Shown here: positions 17,653-24,299 of the stretch, piece after piece
Numbering within the stretch: position 1 is the first letter of the stretch
Layout of the letters: every line of letters begins with the position of its first letter
From: Aurantibrevibacter sp041749595
Lineage (GTDB): Bacteria > Bacteroidota > Bacteroidia > Flavobacteriales > Flavobacteriaceae
Length of the DNA: 27,151 nucleotides
Assembly (NCBI GenBank): GCA_041749595.1
Contig: JBGTBA010000136.1
Coordinates: 1-27,151, forward strand
Direction: 5' to 3'
Program-made: the position numbers and the translations under genes
The notes under the pieces: generated by a model
Told to the model about the DNA's origin: nothing
Database searches by the model: none
The model's input: the letters and a program-made list of their open reading frames with translations, nothing else

Positions 17653-18837
17653 TTGAATAAAAATATATTAAACTTTGGTGTACAAGAATTTATAAATAAA
17701 AATTTAAATACTGACATCATGTCAGTTGTTCTAAAAAACACGAATTTTGAAGGCGTTGCGTCACAGGAACTGGCCCAGCAGATCGAATCCAAAAAAAAGT
17801 GCCTTAACAAGCTTCCCTCCTATTACCATACACCCAAGATATACTATCCGAACAAACTTCATATAGAGCAGACTTCTTCGGAAATTACAGCAGCTTATAA
17901 GGCCACTTTGGTAAGCGGAAAATCGTTGCTGGACCTTACTGGCGGATTGGGGGTGGACACCTATTTTTTTTCAAAAAAAATGGAATCTGTTTTATACTGT
18001 GAGATTGATGGGGAACTATCCCAAATAGCCTGTTATAATTTTGATGTTTTGGGCGCTAAAAACATCAAAACAAATACTGTGGATGGGTTGGATCTTTTAA
18101 AGCGGAGCACCCAAAAATTCGATTGGGTTTTTATAGATCCCTCCCGAAGGAACGAACTAAAAAAAAGAGTGTTTCTATTGGTGGACTGTATTCCGAACGT
18201 TCCTGAACACCTTGAACATATTTTCCAAAAAACAGATCGTATTTTACTTAAAACAGCTCCCCTTTTGGATCTTTACAAAGGTATTTTAGCGTTGCAATTT
18301 GTAAAAGGCATACATGTGGTCGCGGTCCAAAACGAGGTTAAAGAATTGCTTTGGTTTTTGGAGAAAGGGCATGTGGGCGAAATCCAAATCTGCACCATCA
18401 ACCATACCAATACCGGGATTTCGGTTTTCGATTTCGTTCTTTCCGATGAAAAAAAAGCGACTTCAAACTTCGCCATGCCGATGCGCTTTTTGTACGAACC
18501 TAATGCCGCCATATTAAAATCCGGGGCGTTTAAAACTTTGGGAAATCACTTTCAACTACAAAAATTACATGAGCACGCCCATCTGTACACTTCCGAAAAA
18601 CAGGTTTCCTTCCCGGGACGGGTGTTCCAAATAGAAGAAGTGATCCCGTACACCAAAAGAAACCTTCTGAGATACAAAGGTAAAAAGGCCAATATCACCA
18701 CCCGGAATTTTCCGGACAGTGTGGCCGATATTCGAAAAAAATTCAATGTCAAAGAGGGTGGAAATACGTATTTATTCTGTACAAAAAACGTAAAGGGCGA
18801 CAACATTGTTTTGGTCTGCACAAAAACAAACGAATAA
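17653..18837 (+). CDS. Class I SAM-dependent methyltransferase, THUMP-like / PG1098 family
   Basis: 394 residues. A helical N-terminus is followed by a Rossmann methyltransferase domain with SAM motif I LLDLTGGLGVDT (~97-108), an acidic loop (CEIDGE), and the FDWVFIDPSRR motif typical of this Bacteroidota family. Behind it come a ferredoxin-like region and a small THUMP-like C-terminal domain (~325-394). A THUMP-like domain points to an RNA substrate, but the target is not established. I place the start at TTG 17653: the family N-terminus begins before the first ATG (17719), and residues NKNILNFGVQEFINK fit it. The gene is 7 bases behind the AI-2E gene. Its stop lies 2 bases from the stop of the convergent dipeptidase gene. 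Confidence 0.9.
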   Translation: MNKNILNFGVQEFINKNLNTDIMSVVLKNTNFEGVASQELAQQIESKKKCLNKLPSYYHTPKIYYPNKLHIEQTSSEITAAYKATLVSGKSLLDLTGGLGVDTYFFSKKMESVLYCEIDGELSQIACYNFDVLGAKNIKTNTVDGLDLLKRSTQKFDWVFIDPSRRNELKKRVFLLVDCIPNVPEHLEHIFQKTDRILLKTAPLLDLYKGILALQFVKGIHVVAVQNEVKELLWFLEKGHVGEIQICTINHTNTGISVFDFVLSDEKKATSNFAMPMRFLYEPNAAILKSGAFKTLGNHFQLQKLHEHAHLYTSEKQVSFPGRVFQIEEVIPYTKRNLLRYKGKKANITTRNFPDSVADIRKKFNVKEGGNTYLFCTKNVKGDNIVLVCTKTNE

Positions 18838-18839
18838 GG

Positions 18840-19577
18840 TTACTCCTCGCACGGCCAATTAAAATCGGCCACTCTATCAGTACTGGCAGCAGATAGATTG
18901 TAATGCCACCATTCTGACCGTACCGACAAAAACCCCTGTTTTTCCATGGTTTCCTTCAACAATTTTCTATTGTCCAGCACCTCTTGCGGCAGGTCGTAGT
19001 TGTCGTGGTAAGCCTTTCTTCCAAAGAAATCAAAATCGGTTCCCATATCCAGTTCCCTGCCGCCCAAGGTAACCAATGTGATGTCCACGGCCCCTCCCCT
19101 GTTGTGGATGGAGCCTTTCTTAGGGTTGGCCACATATTGGGGATTGGAAACAATCGCCCACATCTTATACTGAACGGAGCGCGGCCTGTAGCAATCGAAA
19201 AACTTTATTTTATACCCTTTGTCCATGAGCTCGGCATTGGCCTTTAGGAGTGCCTTAGCTGTCTTTACCCTCATGTAGCACGCTGCACATTCGTACACTT
19301 TTTCCTTTAGAAAATTATTTTCGGTGGCATAGCGCATATCATATTCAAAATCCGCACTGTAATCCGTAAGGCGAATAAAGGTAGTATCGGCCAGACTCTC
19401 AAAGGATTTAAGTACCAAAAGAAGTTCCCTATCCGATTTTTGAACGGTATCGATTAAAACGCCCTTATTTTCAATGGGTTCAATTGCTTCTTTATTTGAT
19501 GGCTTCCCCTTGCACCCCATAAAATTAAGTACTGTACAGCATAGTATTACTCCAAAAACAAGTATCTTTCCTTTCAT
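18840..19577 (-). CDS. D-alanyl-D-alanine dipeptidase-like lipoprotein (peptidase M15D, VanX/DdpX type)
   Basis: 245 residues from the preferred start. A lipoprotein signal ends in NFMGC (lipid-modified Cys22), placing it in the periplasm on a membrane. The M15D zinc motif is complete: SIHNRGGAVD (His158, Asp165) and EWWH (catalytic Glu222, His225); the substrate-site DCYRPRS is at 128-134. VanX/DdpX enzymes split D-Ala-D-Ala; outside resistance clusters they serve peptidoglycan dipeptide recycling, and no van genes are nearby. An ATG 21 bases further upstream (19598) is in frame, but a TATATTTG box at 19611-19604 would place the transcript start near it, so the ATG at 19577, right before the lipoprotein signal, is favoured. 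Confidence 0.9.
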   Translation of the reverse strand: MKGKILVFGVILCCTVLNFMGCKGKPSNKEAIEPIENKGVLIDTVQKSDRELLLVLKSFESLADTTFIRLTDYSADFEYDMRYATENNFLKEKVYECAACYMRVKTAKALLKANAELMDKGYKIKFFDCYRPRSVQYKMWAIVSNPQYVANPKKGSIHNRGGAVDITLVTLGGRELDMGTDFDFFGRKAYHDNYDLPQEVLDNRKLLKETMEKQGFLSVRSEWWHYNLSAASTDRVADFNWPCEE

Positions 19578-19603
19578 ATACATAAGGTTTGATGACATAA
19601 GTC

Positions 19604-19611
19604 CAAATATA
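19604..19611 (-). promoter_or_regulatory. Candidate -7 box (TATATTTG) for the dipeptidase gene
   Basis: An exact TAnnTTTG match on the minus strand, 26 bases before the ATG at 19577. The -33 region reads TTCG at a 17-base spacing, not a clean TTG. Its position decides between the two candidate start codons. Confidence 0.45.
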
Positions 19612-19733
19612 ACGATGTGGGTTTAAACGAAGTTCATTTCAAGAGGATAAAATTTTAAAATCCTGTCCGTTCCCGTGGTATTCCAAATGGTCCAACGAAG
19701 TGACGCAAAGTGGAAAACCAGAAGTGCAGGGGC

Positions 19734-19848
19734 GTATCGAGAACACTTGGCCTCGATACATTTTTCATTCCATTGCATCCCATAAAAAACACTCGACCGG
19801 GCACCGTTGTACATTTTCCATTGCATTCCTTTAAAAACACTCTACCGG
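19734..19848. repeat. Hairpin plus degenerate direct repeat in a gene-poor stretch
   Basis: The ~380 bases between the dipeptidase and GH130-like genes hold no credible gene. An 8-bp perfect inverted repeat (GTATCGAG 19734-19741, CTCGATAC 19752-19759; 10-base loop) is followed by two copies of a 31-base unit beginning CCATTGCAT and ending ACCGG (19770-19800 and 19818-19848). The copies match at 27 of 31 positions and are 48 bases apart. The arrangement looks like a decayed short interspersed palindromic repeat, but whether other copies exist cannot be seen here. Confidence 0.7.
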
Positions 19849-19959
19849 ACGTTTAATACCGTTCTTCTGTTCTAAAATGTAACACATATTACTATGCCTG
19901 TTTTTTAAATTGAGGATAATTTTAGCTTATATTTCAACAAAATAATTTAAAAGCAACAC

Positions 19960-21057
19960 ATGGACAAAGACAGGCTAATCGGTATCTTAATGGCAGTAGT
20001 CCTTTTTCAGGCCGAATCAAAAGCCCAGGAAAAATGGCTTTTGGGCTTTGAAAAACCGGCTCAAAACCCTATAATGCAGGCCGACCCCGGTTATGTCTTC
20101 AATGACCCCATTACTCAAAAGGCAGTGCAATGGCAAAAGGCCGATGTGTTCAATCCCGCTGCCATTGTCCGGAACGATACGGTATTTATGTTGTTTAGGG
20201 CAGAAGATAATCCCTCGGCAATCCTAGGCGGAAGAACTTCCCGGATCGGTTTGGCGTATAGTACGGATGGGCTGGATTTTATTAAATTTAGGGAACCCGT
20301 TCTATACCCATCTTTGGATGGATTTCAAAAATGGGACTATCCCGGGGGCATAGAGGATCCGCGGGTGGTGGAAACTCCGGAAGGTGAATATGTAATGCTC
20401 TATACCAGTTGGAACAAGGAAACCGCCAGATTATCCTCGGCAAGTTCCAAAGACCTTAAAACTTGGACAAAGCAAGGCCCCGTTTTTGAAAATGCCCATA
20501 ATGGAAAATTTTTGGATGTTTGGAGCAAATCGGGCTCTGTGGTCACCGAACTTGTCAATGGAAAGTTACTTGCCAAAAAGATAAACGGAAAATATACCAT
20601 GTATTGGGGCGAACTTTTTGTGAATGTGGCACAATCCGATAATCTGTTGGACTGGGAACCACTTTTAGATGCCAATGGAGGACTATTGTATGTTTTTAAG
20701 CCCACTTTAGGCGAATTTGACAGTCATCTTACCGAGCCCGGACCACCTGCCCTATATACCGAAAATGGCATTCTTTTGCTCTATAACGGCAAAAATCTAA
20801 ATGGTGATGGGGCCAGCGGCAAAGTTCCAAAAGGCACGTATTGTGGCGGACAAGTACTTTTTGACAAAAACGACCCCACGCAGCTTTTGGATCGTCTGGC
20901 AACACCGTTCATCTGTCCCGATCTTCCCCATGAAATATCGGGCCAATATGCTGCAGGTACCACTTTTATAGAAGGATTGGTGTTTTTCAAGGACAAATGG
21001 TTTTTGTATTACGGCACCGCAGATTCCATGGTGGGGGTGGCCATAAAAGAAAACTGA
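19960..21057 (+). CDS. Exported GH130-like glycosidase (mannoside phosphorylase/hydrolase family)
   Basis: 365 residues with a signal peptide (~1-22, SKAQ). The rest is a five-bladed beta-propeller pattern: FNPAAIVRNDTVFMLFRAED (blade 1), RIGLAYSTDGLDF, then GIEDPRVV (131-138) with the conserved EDPR aspartate (Asp133) expected as general acid. Further blades include YTSWNKETARL and GTTFIEGLVFF. GH130 enzymes split beta-mannosides, as cytoplasmic phosphorylases or, in exported members, as hydrolases. The signal peptide favours a periplasmic hydrolase, but mannoside specificity is not proven by the sequence. A one-mismatch -7 box (TATATTTC, 19928-19935) precedes it. It converges on the oxidoreductase operon across a shared terminator. 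Confidence 0.82.
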   Translation: MDKDRLIGILMAVVLFQAESKAQEKWLLGFEKPAQNPIMQADPGYVFNDPITQKAVQWQKADVFNPAAIVRNDTVFMLFRAEDNPSAILGGRTSRIGLAYSTDGLDFIKFREPVLYPSLDGFQKWDYPGGIEDPRVVETPEGEYVMLYTSWNKETARLSSASSKDLKTWTKQGPVFENAHNGKFLDVWSKSGSVVTELVNGKLLAKKINGKYTMYWGELFVNVAQSDNLLDWEPLLDANGGLLYVFKPTLGEFDSHLTEPGPPALYTENGILLLYNGKNLNGDGASGKVPKGTYCGGQVLFDKNDPTQLLDRLATPFICPDLPHEISGQYAAGTTFIEGLVFFKDKWFLYYGTADSMVGVAIKEN

Positions 21058-21101
21058 GTCCTCCCCAGTGATTGGACAACGGATTTAAGGTAAGAAACCA
21101 T

Positions 21102-21126
21102 AAAAGCCCTTTTTTATAGGGCCTTT
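21102..21126. terminator. Bidirectional hairpin terminator between convergent genes
   Basis: AAAGCCCT (21103-21110) and AGGGC-C-TTT (21118-21126) pair with one bulged C around a 7-base loop. The A-rich left flank and T-rich right arm would give U-rich ends in both directions. It sits in the 91-base gap between the stops of the GH130-like gene and the Gfo/Idh gene. Confidence 0.65.
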
Positions 21127-21148
21127 ACAATGTGTATTATACCTTATT

Positions 21149-22612
21149 TTACATACCCCACCCTTCTCTGTAGGTCCTACCTACAAATTGATTGGCTTCT
21201 TCCAGGTTTGTAATTCGGGTATTCTCCCCGTCCCACAACAGCTTTTTACGGGCAAAGAACTCATGTTGCCCTTTACCGTTCTCTTGGCGCAACATATAAC
21301 TGCGAATGGCCAGGTTGCCCATAAGTACCGTTTCCGTCATGGGTCCCGCATAGTCGAAGGAAGATGTCAATGCTTTATGCTCGGGACTATCAAATCCTGC
21401 CTTACAAGCATCGACCCATTTACGCTGGTGGCCGTATTCCGGTTCCAAATTTTCTTCCACTTCTGGGCCAAAATCAGTGGTGCCGTCATTTAGGTATAAT
21501 TTCGGCATTAGGGGGGAACTGTCGTTGATATTGGTAGAGATGATCCCTTTTTCCCCGATCATCAATACCCCATTGGCACTGTTGCTACCACCAATAGTAT
21601 GGTCCGCAGGAATAATATCCGGGTGTGAAGGCCGTATGCCGCCATCGCTCCATGTCATTTCTATTGGGGATTTGCTTTTACCAGTGGCCCCAAAATGAAG
21701 TGTGATAAAAGAAGAAGGGGGGCAGCCTTCGGGATGATAATCGGGCGTCCACATTTGGGAGAAAACAGTACTTACACTACATTCCGCATCTGTGGGATAT
21801 TTTAGTCCCAAGGTGCGGAATGGAATATCGATCAAATGGCAGCCCACATCCCCGAGCGCACCTGTTCCATAATCCCACCAGCCCCTCCAATTGAAAGGGT
21901 GTATGTTAGGTATATAAGGAGTTTCAGGCGCAGGCCCAAGCCAAAGGTTCCAATCCAAGTCTTTGGGTTTCTGGCTTGCATCTGCCCGTGGCATGGCATA
22001 GCCCTGTGGCCAAACGGGACGGTTGGTCCAAACCTGCACTTTTGATATGTTACCGATCACTCCCGAGTCCACCCATTTTTGCGCCATTTCCAGCAAAATG
22101 TTCGATCCGCCCTGATTTCCCATTTGGGTAACCACTTTTTTGTCGCGGGCCATTTGGGTAAGTATTCTGGCCTCACTTATATTGTGGGTCAATGGTTTTT
22201 GTACATACACGTGTTTGCCCCGTTGCATGGCAAAGGCGGCAGCCGGGCCATGGACATGGTCCGGCGTGGAAATGGTTACCGCATCGATATCCTTTTCCTT
22301 GTCGAGCATTTCACGATAATCGGCATATAATTTTGCTTTTGGAAACTTTTCAACGGATTTTGCCGCCGAACCGGAAAAGTCCACATCACAGAGGGCGGAA
22401 ACACGTTCACGACCATTAACGGATGCATTTGCAATATCACTTGCGCCTTTCCCCCCGGCCCCAATAGCGGCAAGATTCAATCGGTCGCTCGGAGCTATAT
22501 ACCCCACCCCACCAAGTACATGGCGGGGAACAAAAACAATGGAAGATGCCATTGCGGTTTTTTTAATGAATTCCCTTCGGGATTTATTTGATTTCCCACT
22601 ATATTTTTCCAT
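21149..22612 (-). CDS. Tat-exported Gfo/Idh/MocA family oxidoreductase
   Basis: 487 residues. The twin-arginine signal is SRREFIKKTAMA (11-22), followed by a hydrophobic stretch, so it is exported folded with its cofactor to the periplasm. The Rossmann domain (~45-160) has GAGGKG (51-56) for NAD(P). The family's EKP reads QKP (138-140), keeping Lys139. The C-terminal alpha/beta domain has GDVGCH (254-259), with Asp255 and His259 at the expected catalytic positions. Members oxidise or reduce sugar hydroxyls; exported ones often keep tightly bound NAD(P) and act on glycosides. The substrate is unknown. It is the last gene of the minus-strand operon, 107 bases behind the isomerase gene. That gap holds no exact TAnnTTTG box, only a 9-base TATTTTTTG, so separate transcription is not excluded. 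Confidence 0.92.
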   Translation of the reverse strand: MEKYSGKSNKSRREFIKKTAMASSIVFVPRHVLGGVGYIAPSDRLNLAAIGAGGKGASDIANASVNGRERVSALCDVDFSGSAAKSVEKFPKAKLYADYREMLDKEKDIDAVTISTPDHVHGPAAAFAMQRGKHVYVQKPLTHNISEARILTQMARDKKVVTQMGNQGGSNILLEMAQKWVDSGVIGNISKVQVWTNRPVWPQGYAMPRADASQKPKDLDWNLWLGPAPETPYIPNIHPFNWRGWWDYGTGALGDVGCHLIDIPFRTLGLKYPTDAECSVSTVFSQMWTPDYHPEGCPPSSFITLHFGATGKSKSPIEMTWSDGGIRPSHPDIIPADHTIGGSNSANGVLMIGEKGIISTNINDSSPLMPKLYLNDGTTDFGPEVEENLEPEYGHQRKWVDACKAGFDSPEHKALTSSFDYAGPMTETVLMGNLAIRSYMLRQENGKGQHEFFARKKLLWDGENTRITNLEEANQFVGRTYREGWGM

Positions 22613-22719
22613 TGTAAAGCTCGTTTATGTTTTTTACCAACTATTTTCGACAAGTACGTTTTGACCGTATTTTTTTTAGCCCACTACTTAAAACCAAAAA
22701 ATATCTTTTTAATTAGGCC

Positions 22720-23562
22720 CTAGTTTTCAAGGTTTTTTAAAAAGGTTAAACTTTGGGGCACTTGTTCCACCACTCGGGAAGATTCGTCCTCAATAAATAA
22801 ATACTCAATGCCCAATTTTTTTGCCTCGGCCACTACCCCTGCTATATCTATCTGGCCGGTGCCCAACACCACATTGGTCTCCACATCCTCATGTCCCGTA
22901 TTGTTCCCTATCACCCCTTTTTGCATATCCTTTAAGTGCATCAATGTAAATTTAGAGGGATATTTTTTAAGCAGCCCCAACGGGTCCCCACCACCATGTT
23001 GTACCCAGAATACGTCCATTTCAAAGGTAAAATCGGTGGCATTTTTAGCCATATAATCAAACAAAGTGCCGTCCTCATACGGTCTGAATTCATAACCATG
23101 GGCATGGTAGGCCAATGTTAGCCCATGTTCTTTTAAGAACTTCCCGGCCCTGTTGAACACTTCGGTGGCATGTTTTGTTTCAGCAATGGCAAAATCGTTG
23201 TTATTATGGGGTACCCAAGCGCACATAACATAATTAGCACCGAAGGCTTTCGCATTTTCAACGACTTTTTCCGGACTGTTTTCCAACTCCTCAAAACCCG
23301 CTCCGACACTTACGACTTCGAGATTGTTTTTTCCCAATAGTGCCTTAAAATCTTCCATTGAATATCCATAGGTGCCACCACCCTCAAGTTTTGTTATGCC
23401 CCAATCACTTATGGTTTTAAGCGACCCTTCCACATCGGTTTTAAACTGGTCTCTTAGACTGTATAATTGAATGCCTACCTCCTGTGAATTGGCCCTATAC
23501 ACGGTGAATTGGGAAAAAGCGACCGCAAATGTGATCAGCAAATATTTATGTTTTGTTTTCAT
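22720..23562 (-). CDS. Exported sugar phosphate isomerase/epimerase-like TIM barrel (AP_endonuc_2 family)
   Basis: 280 residues with a cleavable signal (~1-26, RANSQ). The remainder is a xylose-isomerase-like TIM barrel that opens with VGIQLYSLRDQF. Metal-ligand candidates stand at the strand ends: HAHGYEF (Glu158), FEMDVFWV (Asp183), LMHLKD (His209) and FIEDES (Glu258/Glu260). The family includes keto-sugar isomerases and epimerases and, more recently described, enzymes acting on 3-keto-glycosides. Export to the periplasm makes a phosphorylated substrate unlikely despite the family name. It begins 20 bases after the subunit-3 gene, so it is part of the same operon. Confidence 0.9.
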   Translation of the reverse strand: MKTKHKYLLITFAVAFSQFTVYRANSQEVGIQLYSLRDQFKTDVEGSLKTISDWGITKLEGGGTYGYSMEDFKALLGKNNLEVVSVGAGFEELENSPEKVVENAKAFGANYVMCAWVPHNNNDFAIAETKHATEVFNRAGKFLKEHGLTLAYHAHGYEFRPYEDGTLFDYMAKNATDFTFEMDVFWVQHGGGDPLGLLKKYPSKFTLMHLKDMQKGVIGNNTGHEDVETNVVLGTGQIDIAGVVAEAKKLGIEYLFIEDESSRVVEQVPQSLTFLKNLEN

Positions 23563-23582
23563 GATATAGTGTTTTATAAAAA

Positions 23583-24296
23583 TTAAGTCAATAATTTACC
23601 GTTTTCATCCCATTCCGCAAGAACGCCCCGCTTGCTCTGGTCCACGCACTTGGCCAACCAGACCGGGTCATAGGCTACACCGTGCTTTTCCAATACGGCA
23701 TCGGGCACGCCATCCCAAATATTGGGTTGGTTTCCTTTATAGCCCAGATCGGCTATCCCTACCTTGCTGGTATAATACCCGGTAAGTGTTAGGTTGCGCA
23801 TCAGGGAAAAAAACTGTACTTCCAACGGTCTTTGATTTCCGGGTACTTTTGGGGCGTAAAAGGCAATGGTATCCAAAATTTGTTTTTGCTGGGTTTCGGA
23901 GGCCTGTTTAAATTCCGTTCCAAATTCGGTGTTGCTCTTGTGGTCCAGCCACATGAGTCCTCCCCTTAAGGTTACCTGCAGTTCGGGGATGTCCTTTGCC
24001 ATAAACTCTACAAGTTCGGGAACACCTGCCTCTACCGGGCCCCCATTTTCATTGGGAGGCAAAATAAGTACACTAAGTACGGTTATGGTCTCCAATTCGT
24101 GTGGATTGAAAAACTGCTTGGCATTGAGCTCGGCAATTAATTTTTTTTCCTTTTGGGTGCGTCCAAAGAATTTTTCTTCTTCCTTAACAAGGCTTCCCTC
24201 GGCATCACTTTCTGTTGCTGGGGCGCAACCATGTACGGCCAAACCTCCGGCAACAGATCCCAAAATGATCGATTTTATACTTTTCCTTCTGTCCAT
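23583..24296 (-). CDS. Gluconate 2-dehydrogenase subunit 3 family protein (Tat signal)
   Basis: 237 residues. The N-terminus has a twin-arginine (Arg3-Arg4) and a hydrophobic run ending in AVHGC (Cys24), so it looks like a Tat-type lipoprotein signal. The body (~50-220) matches the small subunit of gluconate 2-dehydrogenase and related GMC dehydrogenases: helical, with FFNPHELETITVLSVLILP near the start of the domain and FYAPKVPGNQRPLEVQFFSLMR later. In known complexes this subunit carries the Tat signal and brings its GMC partner, which lacks one, across the membrane. Here the GMC gene directly precedes it, 3 bases apart, and has no signal, which fits exactly. Confidence 0.92.
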   Translation of the reverse strand: MDRRKSIKSIILGSVAGGLAVHGCAPATESDAEGSLVKEEEKFFGRTQKEKKLIAELNAKQFFNPHELETITVLSVLILPPNENGGPVEAGVPELVEFMAKDIPELQVTLRGGLMWLDHKSNTEFGTEFKQASETQQKQILDTIAFYAPKVPGNQRPLEVQFFSLMRNLTLTGYYTSKVGIADLGYKGNQPNIWDGVPDAVLEKHGVAYDPVWLAKCVDQSKRGVLAEWDENGKLLT

Positions 24297-24299
24297 TTC

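Noticed and set aside
18840..19577. Vancomycin-resistance determinant (VanX)
   Set aside because: The peptidase is VanX-like, but no vanA/H/R/S-type genes are nearby and the organism is Gram-negative; a role in cell-wall dipeptide turnover is more likely.
19623..19840. Short minus-strand frames over the repeat region
   Set aside because: They follow the repeat sequence itself and show no protein-like features.
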